Shown here piece by piece: positions 1-6,584 of a stretch of 50,937 nt of DNA. Each line of letters starts with the position of its first letter. Within the stretch, counting starts at the first letter, position 1. The stretch lies in the NCBI GenBank assembly GCA_017511645.1, contig JAFWJH010000007.1:1-50937 (forward strand), in the 5' to 3' direction. The position numbers and the translations under genes were made by a program. Below the pieces are notes generated by a model, which saw nothing but the letters and a program-made list of their open reading frames with translations, had not been told where the DNA came from and did no database searches. This stretch comes from Candidatus Saccharimonadota bacterium (GTDB lineage: Bacteria > Patescibacteriota > Saccharimonadia > Saccharimonadales > Saccharimonadaceae).

Positions 1-2
1 TA

Positions 3-782
3 CTAGAGCCAAACGCTGGATATTGTAATGACCGTACTTTATATAGTAATCGGTCTTCGACTACTCCACTAATAGATTCCGATGTTATAGTTCCGGGCCC
101 TACTGGCAGTATGAGACCAGCTGCATATTATTTCGGAGCTTTTATTAGAAATGATCTTCCCGTTACCGTTACCGTTAAGGCACCCTCTTTAAACTGCCCA
201 CGTGGCGCAGTCGATCTATATACTGATAAGACAGATGGTGGCACCAACCTAAATAATGGTAACGGGCAATTAGAAGAGCCGGTGGCTCTCATCACGGCTG
301 ATGAAGCAGCTTTAGCTGGTAGTGGTGGATCCGAAGGACGAACCACAACCTCTACATATTCATCTAACTATAGCTATAGCTCATACTTGCGTTCCGGCAA
401 CAATTTCTGGTTACTTTCGCCTGGCAAACGCGACGACTATGGCCTAACTAGTAGTAGCATATTAACCTCCCATGGCTTCGTATCTTGTGGAGGTTCTAGT
501 TCATATTTAGTAGGTCGATACGGAGTACGCCCGGCCATTTCACTTACCTCTGGAACTATCATTTCTTCCGGCACCGGCACTGCGGTGGACCCGTGGGTGA
601 TACAACCAAATAATAACCAAGCACCAGAAGCAATCGATCCTCTAGGCGTCATGGAAGAAAATAATAATTCATGGAAGACTCTAAAGATTGTGTTACTGAT
701 ATTATCAATTGTATCCATGACTTTCTATATCCTAGTCTTAATTCAAAAGATCAAAAATTATGACAAAAAAATAAAAAAATAG
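3..782 (+). CDS. C-terminal part of a membrane-anchored surface protein (5' truncated by the window edge)
   Basis: The reading frame is open from base 3 to the TAG at 780-782 with no stop, so the gene starts outside the window; the ATG at 111 is internal. The visible part is rich in Ser, Thr, Asn, Gly and Tyr. It has a 'WLLSPG' stretch and a 'GVRPAISL' stretch, a pattern common in repetitive bacterial surface proteins where the domain ends in R-P-x-x-S-L. An acidic linker follows, then one membrane segment (about residues 190-212 counted from Met111) and a short Lys-rich cytoplasmic tail. This is the C-terminal anchor of a protein facing outward. The function and full length cannot be judged. 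It is probably monocistronic at its 3' end, because rpsU has its own promoter. Confidence 0.7.
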   Translation, partial: LEPNAGYCNDRTLYSNRSSTTPLIDSDVIVPGPTGSMRPAAYYFGAFIRNDLPVTVTVKAPSLNCPRGAVDLYTDKTDGGTNLNNGNGQLEEPVALITADEAALAGSGGSEGRTTTSTYSSNYSYSSYLRSGNNFWLLSPGKRDDYGLTSSSILTSHGFVSCGGSSSYLVGRYGVRPAISLTSGTIISSGTGTAVDPWVIQPNNNQAPEAIDPLGVMEENNNSWKTLKIVLLILSIVSMTFYILVLIQKIKNYDKKIKK

Positions 783-865
783 CCCCCACGTAGAAAGCTT
801 CATAGTCTTAAACAAAATTTAGCTAGTCACGTTTCTTCTCTCTTGCCTTATCTCTAAACCTGTGA

Positions 866-871
866 TATAAT
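866..871 (+). promoter_or_regulatory. -10 box of rpsU, near-leaderless
   Basis: TATAAT preceded by TGTGA. Only 10 nt separate it from the rpsU ATG at 882 and no Shine-Dalgarno lies between, so the transcript would have a leader of about 4 nt. Confidence 0.6.
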
Positions 872-881
872 ACTCCTCGAT

Positions 882-1100
882 ATGGCTATTAAAGTTACTA
901 GAAAAGATCAGGGTGAAGCAAACGAAAACATCATTCGTCGTTTCAACCGCAAAGTTCTCCAAAGTGGTATGATGCCCCTCAAGAAGTCGCAAATGCGCTT
1001 TAGTAAACCTATTTCTAAGCGCGAGCGCCGCCTTAAGGCTATCATCCGTGAAGCTCGCAAGGCCGAAAAGACCGAGCGCATCAAGCTAGGACTTAAATAA
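882..1100 (+). CDS. rpsU: 30S ribosomal protein bS21
   Basis: The 72-residue basic protein has the bS21 layout: N-terminal 'ENIIRRFNRKV', then the central K-S-Q-M-R-F segment and a Lys/Arg-rich C-terminal helix (RERRLKAIIREARKAEK). bS21 binds the 30S platform near the 16S 3' end and is involved in initiation. The gene stands alone between its own -10 box and an intrinsic terminator at 1102-1127. The -10 box is so close to the ATG that the message has almost no leader. That is notable for a protein that acts next to the anti-Shine-Dalgarno region. Confidence 0.93.
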   Translation: MAIKVTRKDQGEANENIIRRFNRKVLQSGMMPLKKSQMRFSKPISKRERRLKAIIREARKAEKTERIKLGLK

Positions 1101-1101
1101 T

Positions 1102-1127
1102 AAAATCTCCCCTCGGGGAGATTTTTT
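1102..1127 (+). terminator. Intrinsic terminator after rpsU
   Basis: AAAATCTCCCC (1102-1112), loop TC, GGGGAGATTTT (1115-1125), then a T tract to 1127. The -10 box of adk (TATAAT, 1130-1135) follows within 3 nt. Confidence 0.9.
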
Positions 1128-1152
1128 GATATAATTTATTAAAAGGAGAAAT

Positions 1153-1746
1153 ATGATTATACTATTTGGTTTAGCAGGCTCAGGCAAAGGTACGCAGGGA
1201 AAAGCTCTGTCCGAGCTTTTTGGTTGGCGTTGGATGTCGGTCGGCGAAGCGATTCGTCAAACTGGCGGCTATGAGGATATTATTGATCGCGGCAACCTTA
1301 TCCCAGACGAGGACGTTATCAAAATCATGGGCAAGCAAATCGAAAAGGCCGAAGCCGAAGGCTTTGATGTTATTCTAGACGGTTTTCCGCGTGACGTCGC
1401 TCAGGCTGAGTGGCTACTCGCCAACATGGCCGACAAGCTCGACGGTGCTATTATCCTAGAAGTTCCGAAAGAAGAATTATATGAGCGTCTCGCCCTTCGC
1501 GGTCGCGACGACGACAAAGAAAAAGAATCTATCAATCGCCGCTTTGAGATCTTTGAACAAAATATTTGTTCAATTTTACCTCTGTTGGACAGCAAAAATA
1601 TTCCAGTTGAGCGCGTCAATGGTGTTGGTTCAATCGAAGAAGTCACCGCTCGGCTAGCCAAAGTTGTCAAAGGGTTTAACCCCAACGCTACCGAGCAAGA
1701 AAGCGACGTTAACGGTGGAGAAATCGAGCATAGTTATGGTGAATAA
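1153..1746 (+). CDS. adk: Adenylate kinase, short-LID type
   Basis: Catalyses ATP + AMP to 2 ADP. The P-loop 'GLAGSGKGTQ' is at residues 6-15, the NMP-binding stretch follows, and the 'DGFPRD' motif is at about 76-81. The LID region (RLALRGRDDDKEKESINRR) is short and lacks the four-Cys zinc-binding LID. The core ends near residue 170 and an extra tail of about 25 residues follows. TATAAT at 1130-1135 and a Shine-Dalgarno AAAAGGAGA at 1141 support the ATG at 1153. The stop overlaps the start of map by 11 nt, so adk and map form one translationally coupled unit, as in many bacteria where adk and map are adjacent. Confidence 0.93.
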   Translation: MIILFGLAGSGKGTQGKALSELFGWRWMSVGEAIRQTGGYEDIIDRGNLIPDEDVIKIMGKQIEKAEAEGFDVILDGFPRDVAQAEWLLANMADKLDGAIILEVPKEELYERLALRGRDDDKEKESINRRFEIFEQNICSILPLLDSKNIPVERVNGVGSIEEVTARLAKVVKGFNPNATEQESDVNGGEIEHSYGE

Positions 1747-2512
1747 AGATACTGCTGACGCTAGGGCTCTGCAAGAAAAAATCGCCGCCATGCGCGAAGG
1801 CGGTAAGATCTTGGGTAATCTCTTAAGAGATCTTAAAAGCTACGTCCAGCCAGGTATGACTGGCAAAGAAATCGACGCCTGGGTTCGCCAAGAAATCGTC
1901 AGGCGCGGCGCTGGTGTGGCTTACGATATGCTCGAAGAAGAATTTCCAGGTGCTATTTGCATTTCTGTGAACGACGCCTTGGTCCACGGCGCCCCTACCG
2001 ACGAGCCACTCGAAGAGGGCGACAAAGTCTCTTTCGATCTCGATATTTATTACAAAGGCTATTTCACCGACTCTGCTTTTACTATGATTGTCGGTGACAA
2101 AGCTAGCCCTGCCGTAAAAAAAATGATCCAGATTACCGAATCTTCCATGTGGGAGGGAATTGAGCAAGTAAAACCTGGCGCTCACATTGGCGATATCGGC
2201 CACGCTGTAGAAAAGGTTCTAAGGAAAGGTCATCTCGGTGTGATTGAAAATTATATTGGTCATGGCATCGGCAAAACTATGCACGAAGCTCCCGAAGTTC
2301 CCAATTATGGCAAAAGAGGACATGGCTATAAGCTGGTCGAAGGCGACACTATCTGTATCGAACCAATGTCTTGTCTCGGTAAGCCTGCTAATTATGTAGA
2401 TGCAGATAGCAACTGGACCGTCCGCATGAAAGACGGCTCGATCGGCTGTCACTGCGAACACACTGTTCTGGTCACTAACGATGGCTATGAAGTCTTAACT
2501 TTGCCTGATTAG
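1736..2512 (+). CDS. map: Methionine aminopeptidase, type I
   Basis: Removes the initiator Met from nascent proteins. The type I metal site is visible: 'VHGAP' His, Asp in 'FDLDIYYKGYFTDS' and the later Asp, His in 'GHGIG', Glu in 'IEPMS', and Glu in 'HCEHTVLV'. An ATG at 1664 is in frame, but it would add 24 residues that lie wholly inside adk and look nothing like the family. I therefore chose the ATG at 1736, which gives 258 residues, the usual length. GGTGGAG at 1715 is a distant Shine-Dalgarno, and translation is probably coupled to adk by the 11-nt overlap. Confidence 0.92.
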   Translation: MVNKDTADARALQEKIAAMREGGKILGNLLRDLKSYVQPGMTGKEIDAWVRQEIVRRGAGVAYDMLEEEFPGAICISVNDALVHGAPTDEPLEEGDKVSFDLDIYYKGYFTDSAFTMIVGDKASPAVKKMIQITESSMWEGIEQVKPGAHIGDIGHAVEKVLRKGHLGVIENYIGHGIGKTMHEAPEVPNYGKRGHGYKLVEGDTICIEPMSCLGKPANYVDADSNWTVRMKDGSIGCHCEHTVLVTNDGYEVLTLPD

Positions 2513-2517
2513 TATGT

Positions 2518-2523
2518 TACAAT
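2518..2523 (+). promoter_or_regulatory. Extended -10 box of ftsA, leaderless
   Basis: TGT-TACAAT, 6 nt before the ftsA ATG at 2530, directly after the map stop. There is no Shine-Dalgarno. The transcript would start on the A of ATG. Confidence 0.6.
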
Positions 2524-2529
2524 AAGCTT

Positions 2530-3765
2530 ATGGATAACGATAAACGTTTCGTTACAGGCTTGGATGTAGGCACCGAAAATGTCCGCGCTGTAATCGTTTC
2601 TGTTGACAAAGACAACCATCTCGCTGTAGTCGGCTACAATGAAGGCAAATCTGCCGGAATGCGAAAAGGCGTTCCAGCCAATCTCGCTGGCCCTGCCGGC
2701 GCTATCGACAAGATGCTTGGCGAAGCCGAACGCATGGGTGGCTACGATGTCCGTAATGCCTACGTTTCCATCAATGGCTCCAGTATTCTATCTACCCGCA
2801 CCGAAGGCATGATTGCCGTCGGTACTGTCGAGCACGAAATTAACGTCGAAGACTTAGATCGTGTCGAGGATGTTGCCGTCTCTGGTCGTATCCCGGCTAA
2901 TCGTGATGTATTAGATGTCGTACCGCTAGAGTACGCCCTGGACGGGCAGGGGGGGATCAAGGATCCTCTTGGTATGTCTGGCGCTCGTCTCGAGCTGCGC
3001 GCCTGCGTAGTGTCAGCCCTCACCCCTAATTGTGATAACTTGAAAAAAGCTACAGCCGCCGCTGATGTCCATGCCGACAGGCTAGTTCCTAGCGTGGTAG
3101 CCGCCGCCAAGGCCGTCCTTACTGACCGCCAGAGAGAAAACGGTGTTGCTGTTATTGATATGGGTGCCACTACTACCTCTGTTGCCGTCTACGAAGAAGG
3201 TGACTTGCAATATGTCGGCGTCGTTCCTGCTGGGTCCAATAATATCACCAACGACCTCGCTATTGTCCTCGCTATCGACCCTACTCTCGCCGAGGAAATC
3301 AAGCAGCGTTTCATTACCGGTGATTTCGATCACGAAAAATCTCCTGTTATCAAGATTGGTCGCGAAGGTAAAGATGAGCGCGCTTTCGACCGCAAAGAGG
3401 TAGAACTCGTCGTCAAGGCTCGTCTTGAAGAGATTTTTGGTGAAATTCGCAAAAAACTCAAAGCCGCCAAATACGATCAACGCCTCCCAGAGGGAATTGT
3501 GCTCGTAGGTGGTGGCGCCAAAATGCGCGATATTGATTTATTTGCTAAAAAATCCCTCGAAGCTGCCGTCAAAATCGGTGTCCCCACAGGGCTGGGCGGT
3601 GTCGCCGATGCTATTGAAAAGCCCGAATTTGCCACTGCAGTAGGCCTAGCAATACTCGCCGCCATAGAGGGCCAATACACCCCAGTCAAGACCAAAAAGG
3701 CCAAAAAAGGCCAAAAAACCGCCAAAAACGGCAATTTTCTCACTAAACTCTTCTCAAAATTTTAA
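2530..3765 (+). CDS. ftsA: Cell division protein FtsA
   Basis: An actin-like ATPase of 411 residues that tethers FtsZ to the membrane. The phosphate-1 motif is at the N-terminus (TGLDVGTENVRAVIV). The SHS2/1C subdomain follows, then phosphate 2 'VAVIDMGATTTSVAVYEEG' (about residues 205-223) and the adenosine motif 'GIVLVGGGAKM' (about 323-333). After a Lys-rich linker of repeated KKAKKGQK-type units, the last residues (NFLTKLFSKF) form the expected amphipathic membrane-targeting helix. ftsZ follows after 64 nt with its own promoter. The 5' end appears leaderless. Confidence 0.95.
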   Translation: MDNDKRFVTGLDVGTENVRAVIVSVDKDNHLAVVGYNEGKSAGMRKGVPANLAGPAGAIDKMLGEAERMGGYDVRNAYVSINGSSILSTRTEGMIAVGTVEHEINVEDLDRVEDVAVSGRIPANRDVLDVVPLEYALDGQGGIKDPLGMSGARLELRACVVSALTPNCDNLKKATAAADVHADRLVPSVVAAAKAVLTDRQRENGVAVIDMGATTTSVAVYEEGDLQYVGVVPAGSNNITNDLAIVLAIDPTLAEEIKQRFITGDFDHEKSPVIKIGREGKDERAFDRKEVELVVKARLEEIFGEIRKKLKAAKYDQRLPEGIVLVGGGAKMRDIDLFAKKSLEAAVKIGVPTGLGGVADAIEKPEFATAVGLAILAAIEGQYTPVKTKKAKKGQKTAKNGNFLTKLFSKF

Positions 3766-3772
3766 TTCACCC

Positions 3773-3801
3773 TTGATTTAAAGAGAGTATAGGTATATAC
3801 T
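3773..3801 (+). promoter_or_regulatory. Sigma70-type promoter of ftsZ
   Basis: TTGATT (3773-3778), 17-nt spacer, TATACT (3796-3801). The expected start near 3808 leaves a 20-nt leader with a Shine-Dalgarno-like GCGAGGA before the ATG at 3830. Confidence 0.75.
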
Positions 3802-3829
3802 AGTATTATATTTAAAGCGAGGATAAATT

Positions 3830-4984
3830 ATGCCAGAGGTCAAACCGACAGAGGTGGAAAGCAAAGCCAGTATTAAAGTTGTAGGAGTCGGCGGTGCCGG
3901 CGGTTCCGCAGTAGAGCGCATGAAAGAAGTAGGCCTCAATGGCGTAGAATTTGTTGCTATTAATACCGATGCGCAGGCTCTTCATCACTCACCTGCCGAT
4001 ACCAAGGTTCACATTGGTAAAGGTCTTGGCGCTGGCGGCGATCCCGAAAAAGGCCGCGAAGCTGCCGAAGAGGGTAGAGAAGCTATTGACAAAGCCTTAG
4101 ACGGTGCCGACATGGTATTTATTACGCTTGGTGCTGGTGGTGGTACTGGTTCTGGCGCTGGTCCAATCGTTGCCGAAGAAGCCCGCAAAAAAGATATCCT
4201 CACTGTGGGTGTAGCTACCAAGCCGTTTACTTTCGAAGGCGCTCGCCGTCGCGCTAATGCCGATATTGCTATTGACAAGCTTGCTCGTCAGGTAGACGCT
4301 CTTATTACCATCCCAAATGATAGGCTCCTTCAGACTATCGATCCTCGCACTCCTCTTCTAGAGACTTTTAAAATCGCCGACGACGTACTTCGTCAAGGCG
4401 TTCAGGGTATTTCCGAACTCATCACTGAGCACTCGCTCATCAACCTTGACTTTGCTGATGTTAAAGCTATCATGAAAAACGCTGGCTCCGCCCTCATGGG
4501 TATCGGTCGCGCCAGCGGGGAAAACCGCGCCGTCATCGCTGCTCAGCAAGCTGTCGAGTCTCCACTTATCGAGGTCAAGATCGAAGGTGCTCGTGGCGTG
4601 CTCTTCTCCGTAGCAGGTGGTTATGATATGTCTATGAGCGAGATCCAAGAGGCCGCTGAGGTTATCACCGGTGCTGTTTCTCCAGATGCTAACATCATCT
4701 TTGGTGCTTCTATCCGTCCAGAGCTCGAAGACGAGATCGTCGTTACCGTAGTAGCTACTGGCTTTGACTCCGATTATTACAACGAGCCTATCCCAGAGCC
4801 AGAAACTACTAGCTTTGCAGACGAAAAACCAGCTTCCGAGCCCAAAGATTTTGCCGCTGAGAACAAGTCCAATATGTGGGATTCTATCAAAAACGAGCCC
4901 GAGCCAGAACCAGTCGCCGATGACGACGAAATGGATGTCCCGCCTTCCTTGCGCGAGCGCCTCAAAGGCAAGAAAAAGAAATAA
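3830..4984 (+). CDS. ftsZ: Cell division GTPase FtsZ
   Basis: A tubulin-like GTPase of 384 residues that builds the division ring. Visible motifs are the N-terminal 'GVGGAGGSAVERM', the tubulin signature 'GAGGGTGSGAGP' (about 101-112), the 'NDRLL' stretch (about residue 162) and the T7 region with 'NLDFADVKAIM'. After an acidic Pro/Glu linker it ends in the conserved C-terminal peptide 'DVPPSLRERLKGKKKK', which docks on FtsA, encoded just upstream. It has its own promoter. The nrdR-like gene follows after 18 nt. Confidence 0.97.
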   Translation: MPEVKPTEVESKASIKVVGVGGAGGSAVERMKEVGLNGVEFVAINTDAQALHHSPADTKVHIGKGLGAGGDPEKGREAAEEGREAIDKALDGADMVFITLGAGGGTGSGAGPIVAEEARKKDILTVGVATKPFTFEGARRRANADIAIDKLARQVDALITIPNDRLLQTIDPRTPLLETFKIADDVLRQGVQGISELITEHSLINLDFADVKAIMKNAGSALMGIGRASGENRAVIAAQQAVESPLIEVKIEGARGVLFSVAGGYDMSMSEIQEAAEVITGAVSPDANIIFGASIRPELEDEIVVTVVATGFDSDYYNEPIPEPETTSFADEKPASEPKDFAAENKSNMWDSIKNEPEPEPVADDDEMDVPPSLRERLKGKKKK

Positions 4985-5002
4985 CATAGAAAAGGTGCAG
5001 AT

Positions 5003-5455
5003 ATGGATCAGCGGAAGTTCAGAATTGGAGACAGTAAAGTTCTAGAAAGCCGCGAAACGGTGGACGGCACCATGATTCGCCGTCGCCGCGAATCTAGCGA
5101 TGGTCATCGTTTTACTACTTACGAACGTATTGAAATGCCGCCTCTTACCGTTACTAAGCGTAGCGGCAACAAAGAAATCTACGACCGCGACAAATTACTT
5201 CTCGCTGTCAAACGTAGCGTTGGCAAGTTTTTCAACTCCGAACTAGAAATCGAAGATGTCGTCAATCGCGCCTCTGATATTTTGTATGCTTATGGCACCG
5301 ATCAAATTACCTCTAAACAAATTGGCGAAGCTGTGCTAGATGTCCTCGCCGAAGTGAACGAAGTTGCCTATGTTCGTTTTGCTTCTGTTTTTCGCGAGTT
5401 CAAGACCCTCGAAGATTTCGAAAATATTTTAAAAGAACAAAAAAGGAAGCGTTAG
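5003..5455 (+). CDS. nrdR: NrdR-like ATP-cone regulator lacking the zinc-ribbon cysteines
   Basis: NrdR is the repressor of ribonucleotide reductase genes. It normally has an N-terminal four-Cys zinc ribbon and a C-terminal ATP-cone. Here the family landmarks are in place: 'IRRRRES' and 'RFTTYERIE' (about 25-45), then the ATP-cone 'VTKRSGNKEIYDRDKLLLAV' and 'VAYVRFASVFREFKTLEDF'. The positions of both CxxC pairs read as FRIG and SSDG, and the whole protein contains no cysteine. The start is firm because ftsZ ends 18 nt upstream and AAAGGTG precedes the ATG. DNA binding without zinc is unproven. It may be a structural variant or may have lost operator binding. No nrd genes lie in the window. 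Confidence 0.85.
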   Translation: MDQRKFRIGDSKVLESRETVDGTMIRRRRESSDGHRFTTYERIEMPPLTVTKRSGNKEIYDRDKLLLAVKRSVGKFFNSELEIEDVVNRASDILYAYGTDQITSKQIGEAVLDVLAEVNEVAYVRFASVFREFKTLEDFENILKEQKRKR

Positions 5456-5460
5456 ATTTT

Positions 5461-5715
5461 ATGCGGGTGGTTTGTATTTTTCGTGATAATCAAGATTACT
5501 CTCGCGCAGTTTCCGATTGGCTAGAAAACTTCTATCGCCAAACCGGCCGCAAGATAGAGGTCATGAACCCCGACGCTGATACTAATTTCTGCGAAACGTA
5601 CGACATTGTCGAATACCCTACCATCCTTGCTCTCGGCGAGATGGGCGACGTACGTGCTATGTGGCGCGGCCGCGACTTGCCGCTCATTAATGAAGTTTTA
5701 TACTATATGATATAA
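5461..5715 (+). CDS. Small thioredoxin-fold-like protein
   Basis: Eighty-four residues with a predicted beta-alpha-beta start (MRVVCIFRD), a middle helix, and a 'YPTI' segment that fits the cis-Pro loop of the thioredoxin/glutaredoxin fold. There is no CxxC redox pair; Cys5 and the lone Cys in 'FCETY' are far apart. A thiol-disulfide oxidoreductase role is therefore doubtful, and a structural or sensing role is as likely. It starts 5 nt after the nrdR stop with no clear Shine-Dalgarno, so it is probably translated by coupling. The 3' end carries the -10 box of mscS. Confidence 0.6.
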   Translation: MRVVCIFRDNQDYSRAVSDWLENFYRQTGRKIEVMNPDADTNFCETYDIVEYPTILALGEMGDVRAMWRGRDLPLINEVLYYMI

Positions 5716-5716
5716 T
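5711..5716 (+). promoter_or_regulatory. -10 box of mscS, leaderless
   Basis: TATAAT placed over the stop codon of the preceding gene, 6 nt before the ATG at 5723, with no Shine-Dalgarno. Confidence 0.6.
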
Positions 5717-5722
5717 AGGCAT

Positions 5723-6523
5723 ATGGATTTTATTGAACATCTTATAGAAAACGTCTGGGTCCAACGCGTCTTTTGGTCCGCTATTGTTATTTTATTTAGT
5801 CTTTTGATTTATCATGTTGTTGCCAGGATTTTAAATGGCAGGGAAAAGAGGGGATCCAAAATCATGAGCAACAAAAAGAACAAAACTCTTATACGCATGC
5901 TCAAAAGTATCGTCGCTAGCATTCTTGGTATTCTTACAGTTCTGATGGTACTCGAGATTTATGGCATCAATGTCACCTCTATGCTTGCTGGTGTTGGTGT
6001 TGTCAGTATCGTGATCGGCTTTGCTTTGCAAGATTCTTTAAAGGACATTATTCGTGGTTTCGTTATCGTTTCAGATAATTATTACGAAATTGGCGACGTT
6101 ATTAAATTTGGCGACAATCTTGGTCCGGTAGTTTCCGTCAGTCTGCTCACCACTAAGATCCGAGATGTTAATACTATGAACGTCGTCTCCATCGCCAATC
6201 GTAACGTTGACAAAGTTGAAGTTGATCCAGGCTACATTTTTATCCCTATCCCTATGCCTTATGAATTAAAGGTCGAAAAAGCCGAAGCAGTTGTGGAAGA
6301 AATAGTCAAAAACCTTCAAAAACAAGAAAGAGTTGCTACTGCTGCTTACCAAGGAATCACTGAGTTTGGCGACTCCTCACTTAATTATCAAGTAGTCGTC
6401 ACCTGCAACCCCGCTGATCGACTTCAGGCTCGCCGCGACTCACTCCGCACTATCTATACCACCATGGAAGCCAACAAGATCCACGTCCCGTACGAGCAGC
6501 TTGATATCCACAACAAAAAATAG
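5723..6523 (+). CDS. mscS: Small-conductance mechanosensitive channel, MscS family
   Basis: Releases solutes on hypo-osmotic shock. The 266 residues hold an N-terminal membrane helix (about 13-35), a second (about 60-80), and the pore-lining TM3 with the Gly/Ala pattern 'AGVGVVSIVIGFALQDSLKDIIRG' (about 88-111). The beta domain follows with 'YYEIGDVIKFGD', then a C-terminal alpha/beta cage. This is the short E. coli MscS-like architecture with one fewer N-terminal helix. It is monocistronic, with a -10 box directly before the ATG and a terminator after the stop. Confidence 0.9.
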   Translation: MDFIEHLIENVWVQRVFWSAIVILFSLLIYHVVARILNGREKRGSKIMSNKKNKTLIRMLKSIVASILGILTVLMVLEIYGINVTSMLAGVGVVSIVIGFALQDSLKDIIRGFVIVSDNYYEIGDVIKFGDNLGPVVSVSLLTTKIRDVNTMNVVSIANRNVDKVEVDPGYIFIPIPMPYELKVEKAEAVVEEIVKNLQKQERVATAAYQGITEFGDSSLNYQVVVTCNPADRLQARRDSLRTIYTTMEANKIHVPYEQLDIHNKK

Positions 6524-6542
6524 TCGCTACTCTGGCTAAGGC

Positions 6543-6568
6543 ACCACTCTCTCGCAGAGTGGTTTTTT
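6543..6568 (+). terminator. Intrinsic terminator after mscS
   Basis: ACCACTCT (6543-6550), loop CTCGC, AGAGTGGT (6556-6563), T tract to 6568. Confidence 0.9.
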
Positions 6569-6572
6569 ATGG

Positions 6573-6578
6573 TATAAT
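6573..6578 (+). promoter_or_regulatory. Extended -10 box of ileS, leaderless
   Basis: ATGG-TATAAT, 6 nt before the ileS ATG at 6585 and immediately after the mscS terminator. There is no room for a ribosome binding site. Confidence 0.65.
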
Positions 6579-6584
6579 ATTTTC

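Noticed and set aside
4358-4987. 209-residue ORF on the minus strand over ftsZ
   Set aside because: ftsZ is certain on the plus strand; long antisense frames here follow from its codon bias.
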